A stretch of DNA of 64,000 nt from Azospirillum lipoferum 4B (GTDB lineage Bacteria > Pseudomonadota > Alphaproteobacteria > Azospirillales > Azospirillaceae). The position numbers were made by a program, and so were the translations under genes. Under the pieces are notes generated by a model. The model had not been told where the DNA came from. It was given only the letters and a program-made list of their open reading frames with translations, and did no database searches. Shown piece by piece: positions 39,878 through 49,644 of the stretch (positions are counted from its first letter, which is position 1; every line of letters begins with the position of its first letter). Where the stretch lies: NCBI RefSeq assembly GCF_000283655.1, contig NC_016622.1, positions 1,004,501-1,068,500 of the forward strand, written 5' to 3'.

Positions 39878-40900
39878 GTGGCACGTCTCGACAACCGGGC
39901 CACGGACCGCGACCAGACCGTCGCCGCCGTGGCCGCCGAAGCCCTGTCCGACATCCGGCCGCAGGGCCGGATCCTCGTGGCCTTCGACAGTGACGGCGCC
40001 ATTGCCGACGCGCTTCGCGACGGTGGGGCGGAGGTGGTGGTGTGGAACCGGCTCGCGGTTGGCGGGCAGGCCGCGACGCCCTGGCCGGCGGAGGGGCCGT
40101 TCGACGGTGCCGTGCTGCGCCTGCCGCGCGGCTGGGCCGGATTCGAGATGGCGCTGCATGCGCTGGCCTCCCGCCTTGCCCCTGGTGCCCCGCTGTGGAT
40201 CGCCGGCGGCAATGACGAGGGCGTGACCAGCGCACCCAAGCATCTCGACGGTCTGGCCGGGGATGCGGAGACGCTGATCATCAAGCGGCGTGCCCGGCTG
40301 CTGCTGACCCGGCGCACCGACGCGCCGGCCAAGGGCGCGCTGGAGGATTGGCGGCAGACCGTCAGCCTGACGCTGCCCGACCGGACGCTGGAACTGGTGT
40401 CCTATCCCGGCCTGTTCGCCCACGGGCATCTGGATGCCGGCACCGAATGCCTGCTGAAGGTGCTGCCGGAGGTCGCAGCCGGCACCCGTGTGCTGGATTT
40501 CGGCTGCGGTGCCGGGGTGATCGCGCGGGCGGTGCGCGAACGCCAGCCGGACGCGCCGCTGACCCTGCTGGACATCGACGCGGTGGCCCTGCACGCCGCC
40601 CGCCAGAATGTGCCGGACGCCGAGCTGGTGCTGAGCGACGGGCTGGCGGGGCTGGGCACCCGCGAGCGCTTCGGCCTGATCCTGTCCAACCCGCCGCTCC
40701 ACCGCGGCAAGGATGAGGATTTCGGCATGCTCGACGCGCTGGTGGCCGGGACCAAGCAGTATCTGAAGCTGCGCGGCACGCTGGTGGCGGTGACCCAGCG
40801 AACGGCCGGTGTGGGCAAGCTGTTCAAGGCGGCCTTCGGTCACAGCGACATGCTGCTGGAGACCACGCAGTTCCAGGTCTGGGCGGGGACGCCGAAGTAG
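39878..40900 (+). CDS. Class I SAM-dependent methyltransferase, RsmC/RlmG-like rRNA guanine-N2 methyltransferase
   Basis: A 340-residue protein with a degenerate N-terminal domain (about 1-150) and an active C-terminal methyltransferase domain: motif I VLDFGCGAGVIARAV near 206, and the NPP motif LSNPPLHRGKDEDFGM near 268. This two-domain form and the NPP motif are typical of RsmC and RlmG, which methylate guanine N2 in 16S or 23S rRNA. It starts with GTG 39878, five bases after smpB. Which rRNA site it modifies is not determined. Confidence 0.85.
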   Translation: MARLDNRATDRDQTVAAVAAEALSDIRPQGRILVAFDSDGAIADALRDGGAEVVVWNRLAVGGQAATPWPAEGPFDGAVLRLPRGWAGFEMALHALASRLAPGAPLWIAGGNDEGVTSAPKHLDGLAGDAETLIIKRRARLLLTRRTDAPAKGALEDWRQTVSLTLPDRTLELVSYPGLFAHGHLDAGTECLLKVLPEVAAGTRVLDFGCGAGVIARAVRERQPDAPLTLLDIDAVALHAARQNVPDAELVLSDGLAGLGTRERFGLILSNPPLHRGKDEDFGMLDALVAGTKQYLKLRGTLVAVTQRTAGVGKLFKAAFGHSDMLLETTQFQVWAGTPK

Positions 40901-40915
40901 GGGGCAGGTGCGGGT

Positions 40916-41037
40916 GCCCCCTCCCTAACCCTCCCCCGCTTCGCGGGAGAGGGAACTGCCGCCGCTTTGCGAATTACCCACGTCGACAAGCGTTCTACCC
41001 CCTCTCCCGCGAAGCGGGGGAGGGATGGGGAGGGGGC
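40916..41037. repeat. C-rich palindromic intergenic repeat, copy 4
   Basis: Left arm CCTCCCTAACCCTCCCCCG followed by CTTCGCGGGAGAGGG, about 50 bp of spacer, then CCTCTCCCGCGAAGCGGGGG and GGGGAGGGGG. It lies between the convergent methyltransferase and aldo/keto reductase genes. Confidence 0.8.
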
Positions 41038-41065
41038 GAGCCGTCACCAAATCAGCACCTCTGCC

Positions 41066-42049
41066 TCACACATTCACCCCCCGCATCCCCTCCGCCGTAT
41101 AGCGGTCGCCCGCCGCGACACCCGGCGGCAGCGCATCGCTCAGCGCCTTCACCTCCGCTTCGGTCAGCGTCACCGCGGCGGCGCCGACATTCTCCTCCAG
41201 ATACTTGATCCGCTTGGTCCCCGGGATCGGCAGGATTTCCGGCCCCTGGGCCAGCAGCCATGCCAGCGCCACCTGTCCCGGCGTGCAGCCCTTCCGCGCC
41301 GCCAGTGCCTTCACCTGTTCGACCAGGGCCAGATTGCGGTCGAAATTCTCGCCGGCGAAGCGCGGCGCTACGCGGCGGAAGTCGTTCTCGGCGAACTGGT
41401 CGGGGCTGCTGACCGCGCCGGTCAGCATGCCGCGGCCGAGCGGCGCATAGGCGACCAGCGAGATGCCCAGCTCGCGGCAGGCCGGCAGCACCGCATCCTC
41501 CATGTCGCGGGTCCACAGCGAATATTCGCTCTGCACCGCGGCGATGGGGTGGACGGCATGGGCGCGGCGCAGGGTGGCGGCCGACACCTCCGACAGGCCG
41601 AGCGCCCGGACCTTGCCGGCCTTCACCAGATCGGCCATGGCGCCGACCGTCTCCTCCACCGGGATGTCCGGATTCAGGCGGTGGACGTAGTAGAGATCGA
41701 TGGTCTCCACCCCCAGCCGCTTAAGCGAGGCGTCGCAGGCCTGCGCCACATAGGCCGGGCTGGTGTCGATGCGGCGGGCGTATTCGCCGGGCTGGCGAAC
41801 GATGCCGAACTTGGTCGCGATCACCACCCGGTCGCGCTTGCCGGCCAGGAAGCGGGCGAGCAGCGATTCGTTATGGCCGCTGCCGTACATGTCGGCGGTG
41901 TCGTAATGGGTGATGCCAAGCTCCAACGCCCGCTCCAGCGTGGCGAGCGACTGGGAATCGTCGGTCGGTCCGTAGAACTCCGACATGCCCATGCAGCCGA
42001 GACCGATCTCGGAAACGGAAAGAATGCTGCCGATGCTGCGCTGTTTCAT
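41066..42049 (-). CDS. Aldo/keto reductase
   Basis: A 327-residue NADPH-dependent TIM-barrel reductase. The catalytic tetrad is visible as Asp50 and Tyr55 (HYDTADMYG), Lys near 79 (IATKFG) and His near 117 (YYVHRLNP). NADP-binding [13 protein letters not shown] lies near 270. It is closest to the YajO/AKR11-13 type of broad specificity. A TetR-family gene lies divergently across an operator, suggesting induction by a reactive carbonyl or related compound (inference). Confidence 0.92.
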   Translation of the reverse strand: MKQRSIGSILSVSEIGLGCMGMSEFYGPTDDSQSLATLERALELGITHYDTADMYGSGHNESLLARFLAGKRDRVVIATKFGIVRQPGEYARRIDTSPAYVAQACDASLKRLGVETIDLYYVHRLNPDIPVEETVGAMADLVKAGKVRALGLSEVSAATLRRAHAVHPIAAVQSEYSLWTRDMEDAVLPACRELGISLVAYAPLGRGMLTGAVSSPDQFAENDFRRVAPRFAGENFDRNLALVEQVKALAARKGCTPGQVALAWLLAQGPEILPIPGTKRIKYLEENVGAAAVTLTEAEVKALSDALPPGVAAGDRYTAEGMRGVNV

Positions 42050-42108
42050 CGCTTTACCCCTCCCGCGCCGCGGCCGGGCGGATTACCCTGGGAGCCTGCG
42101 GCAGCAAA

Positions 42109-42129
42109 TACACTACACGGTGCAGTGTA
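42109..42129. promoter_or_regulatory. Palindromic operator between the aldo/keto reductase and tetR
   Basis: A 21-bp near-perfect palindrome: the left half TACACTACAC and the right half GTGCAGTGTA differ at one paired position around a central G. It is in the right place to be the TetR-family repressor's binding site for both divergent genes. Confidence 0.7.
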
Positions 42130-42151
42130 CTTAACGGCAGGAGAATGTCAA
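42124..42151 (-). promoter_or_regulatory. Candidate aldo/keto reductase promoter
   Basis: On the minus strand, a consensus TTGACA (42151-42146), 16 nt and TACACT (42129-42124). The -10 lies within the palindromic operator, so repressor binding would shut it off. Confidence 0.55.
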
Positions 42152-42792
42152 TGTCTCGGGAGGGGGATGCTGTGCGCGGTTCGGCGAAGCGGGATGCGGT
42201 GGTGGAGGCGGCGACCCGTGCCTTCCTGACCCACGGGTACGAGGCGTCGTCGATGGACGCCATCGCCGCCGACGCGAATGTGTCCAAGCGCACCGTCTAC
42301 AATCATTTCCCTGGCAAGCGGGAGCTGTTCCAGGCCGTCGTCTCCGGCCTCTATGAGGGGTTCCACAGCGACGGCGACCAGACCCTTCGCCATGACCAGC
42401 CGCCGGAGCAGGCGCTTCCCGCCTTCCTGCGGTCGCTGCTGGTCCATATGCGGCGGCCGGAGGTGCGCGGGCTGCTGCGCCTCGTCATCGCCGAGCATCA
42501 ACGCTTTCCCGAGCTGTCGCAGGACTATCTGGAAGGCGGAAAGGGGCAGGCCTATGCGCTGCTCGACGACTATATCGCCGCCCAGCATGCGCGCGGCCGG
42601 CTGAATGCGCCCGATCCGCATGTGGCGGCGACCCAGCTGCTGGGCGGCATCAAGGAGGTGCTGTTCTGGCCGACCATGCTGGGCCTGCCGGTCACCGCCG
42701 ACCCGGAGCGGGTGATCGCCGAGTCGGTGGCGGCGCTGGTGCGGGCCTATGGCAGGGCGCCGGTCAGCGGTCGCGAAGGTCCGACGGGTTGA
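42151..42792 (+). CDS. TetR family transcriptional regulator
   Basis: A 213-residue repressor-type protein. The N-terminal helix-turn-helix is AIAADANVSKRTVYNHFPGK near 36-55, and the C-terminal ligand domain ends with the LLGGIKEVLFWP motif of TetR_C_7/AefR-like members. ATG 42151 is chosen because GGCAGGAG lies seven bases upstream; an ATG two codons earlier is too close. The last 29 bases overlap the end of the convergent AraC gene. Confidence 0.9.
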   Translation: MSREGDAVRGSAKRDAVVEAATRAFLTHGYEASSMDAIAADANVSKRTVYNHFPGKRELFQAVVSGLYEGFHSDGDQTLRHDQPPEQALPAFLRSLLVHMRRPEVRGLLRLVIAEHQRFPELSQDYLEGGKGQAYALLDDYIAAQHARGRLNAPDPHVAATQLLGGIKEVLFWPTMLGLPVTADPERVIAESVAALVRAYGRAPVSGREGPTG

Positions 42793-43624
42793 CGCCGACA
42801 GCGGTGCGGATGCGCCGGGCGAAGTGGGACCGGTTGGCGTAGCCGCAGGCCTCCGCCGCCTCCTGCACGCTCAGTCCCTCGCGTTCTAGGAGATCGCGGG
42901 CGTGGGCGACGCGCTCCTCGACCAGGATGCTGCGAACGGAGCAGCCCTCCCCGGACAGACGGCGGCGCAACGTGCCGGTGCTGAGGTTCAGCGCGTCGGC
43001 AACGGCATCCGCCGTCCAGGCGGTGTCGGGCCGGGTGCGCAGCAGTTGGCGCACCGCATCGGCTGTGCCGGTCGGCGCGACCGGACCCAGCCACCAGACG
43101 CCGTCCTCCAGCAGGGCCAGAAGCACCTCCATGCAGCGATGCTCGGCCAGCTTTGCCGGCAGCGGCGGGTCGGCGGTCAGGCCGTCGGCGGCGTGGTGGA
43201 TGGCATCGGTCAGGGCCGGCGTCAGGGTGACATGCCAGTCGCCCGGCCGGGCGCGCTGGGTCAGCCCCTCCGTGCCATGGGCGCGCAGCAGGCGGCGCAC
43301 CATCTCCGCTGGGAACTCCAGCACCAGGGCGCGGTAACGGCCGGCGGAACCGGGATCGTTCACCACCGACCCGCACCAGCCCGGCGGCAGCAGCATGGCC
43401 GTGCCGGCGGGAAAGTTGCGGGTGGTGCCGGAGGCGTCGGTCAGTTCCTTGACGCCTTCCAGCACGGCGATCAGGGCGGTGCGTTCGATCCGCACCTCCG
43501 CCAGCCGCTCGCAGTCATGGGCGATGAAGGCCCACAGCTCCGGCCGGTGCGGACGGTCGCCTGCCCCGGGACGCTGGTCGCGGGCGGCGAAGCGGGACAG
43601 GCGGGCGAGGAGGTCTGGACCCAT
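42764..43624 (-). CDS. AraC family transcriptional regulator
   Basis: A 286-residue regulator with an N-terminal AraC-binding-like cupin region (about 1-170) and a C-terminal double helix-turn-helix (about 190-286): VADALNLSTGTLRRRL, then VQEAAEACGYANRSHFARRI. The start at 43624 has AGGATGG eight bases upstream; an ATG three codons earlier is possible. Its coding end overlaps the tetR end by 29 bases on the opposite strand. The target is unknown. Confidence 0.87.
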   Translation of the reverse strand: MGPDLLARLSRFAARDQRPGAGDRPHRPELWAFIAHDCERLAEVRIERTALIAVLEGVKELTDASGTTRNFPAGTAMLLPPGWCGSVVNDPGSAGRYRALVLEFPAEMVRRLLRAHGTEGLTQRARPGDWHVTLTPALTDAIHHAADGLTADPPLPAKLAEHRCMEVLLALLEDGVWWLGPVAPTGTADAVRQLLRTRPDTAWTADAVADALNLSTGTLRRRLSGEGCSVRSILVEERVAHARDLLEREGLSVQEAAEACGYANRSHFARRIRTAVGVNPSDLRDR

Positions 43625-43657
43625 GGACACCATCCTAAGGCGAAGGCCGGCGGGCGA

Positions 43658-44215
43658 TCAACGGCCGTAGCGGGCGGTCAGCGTCGCTTTCGCCAGCGTG
43701 GCGGCATTCAGGTTGAAGCCGACCATCGCGCCGGACGCATCGGCCGGCAGGGGCAGGCTGTCGACCTTCAGCGCGTGGACGGTGACGATGTAGCGGTGCG
43801 GCGTGTCGCCCTGCGGCGGGCAGGGGCCGCCATAGCCGGCGGTGCCGAAGTCGGTCCGGCTCTGCACCGCGCCGGCGGGCAGCAGCGGCTTTGCCGGGTC
43901 GCCGGCACCGGCGGGCAGGCCGCGGGTGTCGGGCGGCAGGTTGAACAGCACCCAGTGCCACCAGCCGCTGCCGGTCGGCGCATCGGGATCGTAGATGGTG
44001 ACGGCGAGGCTGCGGGTGCCAGCCGGCGGTTCGGTCCAGCTCAGGGCCGGCGACCGGTTGCCGCCGCTGCAGCCGAAGCCGGCGAAGACGTTGCGCTCCG
44101 GGATCGGCGACGCGTCGGTGAAGTCGGGGCTGCGCAACTCGAAGGCGGCAGCGGGAGCGGCCGTCAGCAGCAGGGCGGCCAGCAGGGCCGGGCGGAATAA
44201 CATGGTCGGGGTCAT
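43658..44215 (-). CDS. YbhB/YbcL (PEBP) family protein, secreted
   Basis: A 185-residue protein of the phosphatidylethanolamine-binding fold. A signal peptide (1 to about 24, ending APAAA) precedes the family core with NRSPALSWTEPP, the DPDAPTGSGWWHWVLFNLP ligand-site block and GYGGPCPPQGDTPHRY. Function in bacteria is poorly defined. ATG 44215 has GGAG upstream and puts the signal peptide first. Confidence 0.9.
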   Translation of the reverse strand: MTPTMLFRPALLAALLLTAAPAAAFELRSPDFTDASPIPERNVFAGFGCSGGNRSPALSWTEPPAGTRSLAVTIYDPDAPTGSGWWHWVLFNLPPDTRGLPAGAGDPAKPLLPAGAVQSRTDFGTAGYGGPCPPQGDTPHRYIVTVHALKVDSLPLPADASGAMVGFNLNAATLAKATLTARYGR

Positions 44216-44251
44216 CGGGGCGTCTCCGCTGGGTGGGATGCCCCCGACGAT

Positions 44252-44278
44252 AAAGGGCCGCGGATCGCTCCGCGGCCC
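44252..44278 (-). terminator. Intrinsic terminator after hemB
   Basis: A perfect 10-bp stem, GGGCCGCGGA (44255-44264) with TCCGCGGCCC (44269-44278), has a 4-nt loop. On the minus strand it is followed by TTTAT. It ends the hemB transcript before the PEBP-family gene. Confidence 0.65.
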
Positions 44279-44307
44279 CGGACGGCTCAAAGATGGCTCC
44301 GAACTGC

Positions 44308-45348
<1,041 letters not shown>

Positions 45349-45428
45349 CTACGCCTTCCCGCCTAGTGAACTCAAGCCATGGGGGCTGCTGCGGTCCTTT
45401 GGGATGGGCCGGCAGCCGTGCGCGCGCC

Positions 45429-46337
45429 TCATGCCCTGTCCGGTTCAGGCCCTCTTGAAGGGCGGTCGGCCGTTTCCCAGGCGGCGGCGACCGGATCGCC
45501 GGCTGCCGGGCGGAATCCGGTGTCCTGGGCCTGCAGGGTCCAGCGATTCCCCTGCTTGCGATACGTTGACACCAGCCCGCCGGTGAAGGCCGCACCCTCC
45601 CACGACCGCACTTCGAAGGTCACGGTCGGCTGGTCGACGGTGATCAGATTGTAGGCGTTGGTCTCGTTCCGCAGCCGGGTGGAGGTGGCGGTGGAGGCCT
45701 GGGCCACCAGGATCGAGCGGGCGATCTGGGTGTGGAAGCTCATGATGTCGCCGGAATAGGCCTTGTGCAGATGGCCGGCCAACAGCAGGTCGATGCCGCA
45801 GCTTTCCAGTGCCGGCAGGGCCATCTTGTGCCGTCCGACCAGCTGGGTCTTCGGCAGGTCCGGCGGCGGCAGGAAGGGATGATGGGTGAACAGCACCTTG
45901 AACACGGTGTCGGGCATGCCGCCGAAGACCTCGCGGACCCGCGCGATCTGCCGCCTGTTCATCCGCCCTTCGGAAAAATCCATGATGACCGGGCGGGCGG
46001 TGTTGATGCCCAGCACCGCGATTTCGTCGTCGATGTGCAGCGGGCTGAAATCGCTGGTGATGTAGCGCCGGTAATGGCCGAACGGGTCGGTGAAGCGCTT
46101 GAACACATTGTAAACCGGAATGTCATGATTCCCCGGAACGGCCATGTAGGGAAAGGGTAATTTCTCCAGGAAGGCTCTCGCTTCCTCGAAGTGGCGTGCT
46201 TTTGCCCGCTGCACGAAATCGCCGGAGATGACGATCAGGTCGGGAGCCTGGGCCGTCAGGTCGGCCAGCAGACCGTCGACCACATGCGGGTCGATTCGCC
46301 CGAAATGCAGGTCGGAAATGTGAGCGAGCCGTTTCAC
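45429..46337 (-). CDS. Calcineurin-like metallophosphoesterase
   Basis: A 302-residue soluble enzyme with all binuclear-metal motifs: ISDLHFG (residues 7-13), VISGDFV near 37, VPGNHD near 67, FTHHPF near 150 and LAGHLHKAY near 187. It resembles the CpdA/3',5'-cyclic-nucleotide phosphodiesterase group, but the substrate is not assigned. It is 19 bases downstream of the DAGK-family gene, so the two probably form one transcript. Confidence 0.88.
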   Translation of the reverse strand: MKRLAHISDLHFGRIDPHVVDGLLADLTAQAPDLIVISGDFVQRAKARHFEEARAFLEKLPFPYMAVPGNHDIPVYNVFKRFTDPFGHYRRYITSDFSPLHIDDEIAVLGINTARPVIMDFSEGRMNRRQIARVREVFGGMPDTVFKVLFTHHPFLPPPDLPKTQLVGRHKMALPALESCGIDLLLAGHLHKAYSGDIMSFHTQIARSILVAQASTATSTRLRNETNAYNLITVDQPTVTFEVRSWEGAAFTGGLVSTYRKQGNRWTLQAQDTGFRPAAGDPVAAAWETADRPSRGPEPDRA

Positions 46338-46356
46338 GCCATCTTCATCCTTTTTC

Positions 46357-47250
46357 TCAGCCGGGCGCCAGAACCCTCAGGGCTCCCGGGCGAATCCGGT
46401 AGTGAAGCGGCGCGTGCAGCTTCCGGATCTCGCCGTCGTTGACCATCTTCACGCGATGGCGGCGGCTGTGGACCGTCAGGCTGGTGACCGCATAGGTATC
46501 GAGCGCCTCGTCCTGCTTCCAGGATCCGGCGACCAGCCGTCCCATCAACCGGAGCATGGCGAAGGCGTTCCGTTCGCGGGCGACATAGACCCCCAATTTT
46601 CCGGCATCCAGCGATTGCCGCGTCAGGACCAGACCGAAACCGTCGTCGTAGATATTGTTGGAGACGACCAGGATCGGGGTGCGCATCCGTTTCGGCCCTT
46701 CGCCCCAGTCCAGGCGCACATCCAGCAGCGGCAGCTTGTACAGCGTCTTTGCCAGGGCCAGCGCGGCGCCCGGCCATTTCAGCAGCCGGTGCAGCTTGCG
46801 CTGGCGTTCCCGCTCCTGCACCACCTGGGGATAGAAGCCGAGGATGGAGCTGTTGGTGTAGGGCTCGCCATTCACCTCGGCGACGTCGATGACGCGGACC
46901 CGGCCGGCGGCCAGGGCCTCTGCCGCGGCCTCGAGTTCAAGTGGGATATGAAGATCACGCGCCAAGAGGTTGAGAGTGCCCAGCGGAATCACCCCCAAGG
47001 GCTTTTCTGTGGGCAGCGCCAGCTTCACCGCGCTGTGCAGCGTGCCGTCGCCGCCGCCGACCACCACCATCTCGGCGTCCGACTCCAGCACCCGCTGGAT
47101 CGTCTCCGTGCATTGGGCACCGTCGACGGTGTGCAGGTCCACCTCGGCGCCACGCCGCTCGAAGGCGGCACGGATCGCCTGCCTGGCGCCGTCCAAGGGG
47201 CGGTCGACCAGGGAGCCGGCCTGCTGGTTCAGAATGATACCGACCTTCAT
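46357..47250 (-). CDS. Diacylglycerol kinase-family lipid kinase (DAGK_cat)
   Basis: A 297-residue protein with the catalytic nucleotide-binding GGGDGT at 65-70, PLGTLNLLARDL near 89 and a beta-rich C-terminal domain. Bacterial members phosphorylate diacylglycerol (DgkB) or related lipids. The substrate is not determined here. The neighbouring phosphoesterase on the same transcript may act in the same lipid or signalling route. Confidence 0.88.
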   Translation of the reverse strand: MKVGIILNQQAGSLVDRPLDGARQAIRAAFERRGAEVDLHTVDGAQCTETIQRVLESDAEMVVVGGGDGTLHSAVKLALPTEKPLGVIPLGTLNLLARDLHIPLELEAAAEALAAGRVRVIDVAEVNGEPYTNSSILGFYPQVVQERERQRKLHRLLKWPGAALALAKTLYKLPLLDVRLDWGEGPKRMRTPILVVSNNIYDDGFGLVLTRQSLDAGKLGVYVARERNAFAMLRLMGRLVAGSWKQDEALDTYAVTSLTVHSRRHRVKMVNDGEIRKLHAPLHYRIRPGALRVLAPG

Positions 47251-47471
47251 GGCTGACCGGCCGGGTTGTGAAGCGGCATTGCGTCGAACCTTCTGTGGAT
47301 CTGCGTCTCGTGGCTGTGTCGATCAGATGAGAGCGTGAGCGCAACGGTCCAAGGGGGGCGAAGTTCCTTAAACGGTCTTGCGGCGGCTTTTGCGAACATC
47401 CGGCACCGTATGGCCGATTTGACAGGGGCGCAGGCTCCCGTATCATCTGCGGCGGCCACAAGCTTTGCCCG
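47251..47471. other. Divergent intergenic region before the hydrolase gene
   Basis: No supported gene. It must contain promoters for the leftward DAGK-family gene and the rightward hydrolase gene, but I see no pair of hexamers with correct spacing. Confidence 0.3.
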
Positions 47472-47561
47472 ATGTATCAGGGGATGCATCAGGGGAGGAC
47501 GGAGCGGGTGGCCCGCCGCCGCCCGATTTCCAACGATAATCGAGAAAATACAAGACGATGA
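47472..47561 (+). CDS. Possible 29-residue upstream frame coupled to the hydrolase gene
   Basis: ATG 47472 (or GTG 47508, which has AGGGGAGG about 10 bases upstream) opens a frame ending NRENTRR. Its TGA (47559-47561) overlaps the ATG (47558) of the next gene. The hydrolase has no good ribosome site of its own, so coupling is plausible. Third-position G/C is only about 62%, which weakens the case. Confidence 0.28.
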   Translation: MYQGMHQGRTERVARRRPISNDNRENTRR

Positions 47562-48619
47562 GCGACGCTGCTGAGATTCTGTTCGAACGTCGGGGCGCCA
47601 TCGGCCTCGTCACGCTCAACCGGCCTAAGGCCCTGAACGCCCTGACGCTGGGCATGATCAGGCTGTTCGATCCGCAGCTGCGGGCCTGGAACGCCGACCC
47701 GGAGGTCAAGGCCGTCGTGATCCGCGGCGCGGGCGAAAAGGCCTTCTGTGCCGGCGGCGATGTCGTCAGCCTGTACGAGGCCGGCAAGGCCGCGAAGGAG
47801 GGGCGCGGCGACACGACGCCGGTCCGCGCCTTCTTCAGCGAGGAATATGTGCTGAACCGGTTGATCAAGCGGCTGACGAAGCCATATGTCGCGCTGATCG
47901 ACGGCATTTCCATGGGCGGCGGCGTCGGCCTGTCGGTTCACGGCAGCCACCGCATCGTCACCGAACGCACCCTGTTCGCGATGCCGGAGACGGGCATCGG
48001 CCTCTATCCCGATGTCGGCGGCACCTATTTCCTGCCGCGGCTGCCGGGGCAGGTCGGCATCTGGCTGGGCCTGACCGGCGACCGGCTGAAGGCGGCCGAC
48101 ATGCTGGCCATCGGCGCCGCCGACGCCTTCGTGCCGAGCGGCAAGATCGACGCGCTGGTCGACGATCTGGCGGCCGGCGTTCCGGCGGACGAGGCGGTGG
48201 CGGCCCATCGCGGCGAAGCCGGCGAGGTGTCGGTGACCGCGATCCGCGCCGCCGTCGACCGCTGCTACGGCTTCGACAGCGTCGAGGCGATCGTCAAGGC
48301 GCTGGAGGCCGAGGGGACCGAATGGGCGGCCGGGCAGCTCGCCACGCTGCGCCGCGTCTCGCCGACCAGCCTGAAGGTGACGCTGGCCGCCCTGCGTCGT
48401 GGGGCGAAGCTGGACTTCGAGGCGTGCATGGTGCAGGAGCTCCGTCTCAGCCTCGCCTGCCTTGCCGGGGATGACTTCTACGAAGGCATCCGCGCCGTCC
48501 TGGTCGACAAGGACAAGAACCCGAAATGGAAGCCGGCCGCCCTGGCAGACGTCGGGCCTTCCGATGTGGAGCGTCATTTCGCCGAGCCTGCGGGCGGCGA
48601 TCTGGTGTTCCGCGACTGA
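47558..48619 (+). CDS. Enoyl-CoA hydratase/isomerase family, 3-hydroxyisobutyryl-CoA hydrolase type
   Basis: A 353-residue crotonase-fold enzyme. FCAGGDVVSLYEAGK at 63-77 forms the oxyanion region, SMGGGVGLSVHG at 118-129 follows, and the catalytic acids are Glu144 and Asp152 (PETGIGLYPDVGG). The C-terminal helical region with EGIRAVLVDKDKNPKW is diagnostic of HIBYL-CoA hydrolases of valine degradation rather than plain hydratases. No other valine-pathway gene is nearby. Confidence 0.88.
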   Translation: MSDAAEILFERRGAIGLVTLNRPKALNALTLGMIRLFDPQLRAWNADPEVKAVVIRGAGEKAFCAGGDVVSLYEAGKAAKEGRGDTTPVRAFFSEEYVLNRLIKRLTKPYVALIDGISMGGGVGLSVHGSHRIVTERTLFAMPETGIGLYPDVGGTYFLPRLPGQVGIWLGLTGDRLKAADMLAIGAADAFVPSGKIDALVDDLAAGVPADEAVAAHRGEAGEVSVTAIRAAVDRCYGFDSVEAIVKALEAEGTEWAAGQLATLRRVSPTSLKVTLAALRRGAKLDFEACMVQELRLSLACLAGDDFYEGIRAVLVDKDKNPKWKPAALADVGPSDVERHFAEPAGGDLVFRD

Positions 48620-48871
48620 CCGGAAAGGGCGAAAGGAGCGGCCCCGGTGCGGTCTCAGGGGCCATTCCGTTCCGGTTATGCCGGGGTGTCCACCCGGTCG
48701 AAAGCAACCGGATGGGAGCGCCCGGCGAAAGGGGCCTGTACAGACGGGTTGTGCCGGACTTTTTCCGGAATTATTAGGATGATTGCCGACGAATGATCGG
48801 TTAATCTCGCCTTAAGGTCCCGGTATCGTCCTTGCGCGGGGAACGGCCGGTTTGAGCCAAAGGAGACCGCG

Positions 48872-49345
48872 GTGCGCAAACCCTATTACGAGAGCATTCT
48901 GTTGATCGAGCGGCTTCACCGCCATTTTCTCGAAGTGCTCAAGACCGAGCTCGACCGGCTTGGGATTCAGGACATCAACAACGTTCAGAGCCTGATCCTC
49001 TATAACATCGGTGAAGACGAGATGACGGTCGGCGAACTGACCGCGCGCGGCTATTACCTGGGTTCCAACGTCTCCTACAATGTCAAGAAGATGGTCGAGA
49101 ACGGCTATCTCGGACAGGAGCGCTCTCCGCACGACCGCCGGTCAGTCCGTGTCCGCCTGTCGGAAAAGGGCCTCGACCTGCGCGAAAAGATCAGCGTCAT
49201 GTTCGAACGTCATCTGGCCGCTCTGGAAAAGGCCGGTTTCAGCGACGAGGAATTGACCAAGGCGAACGAGACCCTGCGCAAGCTGGAACGCTTCTGGTCG
49301 GCCTCGCTCGACTACAGCGGCTTTCCGATGACGTCCGCGGCCTGA
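48872..49345 (+). CDS. MarR/LdtR-like winged-helix transcriptional regulator
   Basis: A 157-residue protein with a winged-helix core (about 30-125): DINNVQSLILYNIGEDEMTV is split over two helices, then LGSNVSYNVKKMVENGYL as recognition helix, and SPHDRRSVRVRLSEKG as the wing. This pattern matches the alphaproteobacterial LdtR group, which in Liberibacter and Sinorhizobium controls L,D-transpeptidase and osmotic tolerance. It starts with GTG 48872, with AAAGGAGA upstream. The 252-bp region before it is relatively A+T-rich, but no promoter is clear. Confidence 0.85.
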   Translation: MRKPYYESILLIERLHRHFLEVLKTELDRLGIQDINNVQSLILYNIGEDEMTVGELTARGYYLGSNVSYNVKKMVENGYLGQERSPHDRRSVRVRLSEKGLDLREKISVMFERHLAALEKAGFSDEELTKANETLRKLERFWSASLDYSGFPMTSAA

Positions 49346-49644
49346 AACAGGCCGGGTATTCCGATGGCCCCCGCGGTTCCGGCTCCCGCGGGCGGCATCC
49401 AGGCACGCCTCCCATCCCTTTGCGCCCCTTTCCGTCGGTCCGGGCGCTTCCTGTCGAAGACCGGCGGGGCGGGGCAGGGAAGCAAAGCCGAACGAGCCGG
49501 TATCTTCGCAGTCTTTCCGCAGTGTTCCATTTTTGTCGCTGAACCCATCCGCGCCTTTGCGCGTTGACGGGATCGGGCTCCTGCGCGCCTTGGGCGTCGT
49601 CCCGACGGCCGGCGGCGTCGGGGCATGACTGGAACAGGCGGCGC
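49346..49644. other. Intergenic region between the LdtR-like gene and the antiporter
   Basis: About 300 bp with no supported gene. A short hairpin CCCGCGG/CCGCGGG lies near 49373-49396, without a T-run. The in-frame codons upstream of the antiporter do not resemble the family. Confidence 0.3.

Noticed and set aside
33793-41037. Repeated C-rich palindromes as a CRISPR or transposon remnant
   Set aside because: There is no regular repeat-spacer unit, no cas gene, no transposase and no target-site duplication; they fit dispersed intergenic palindromes.
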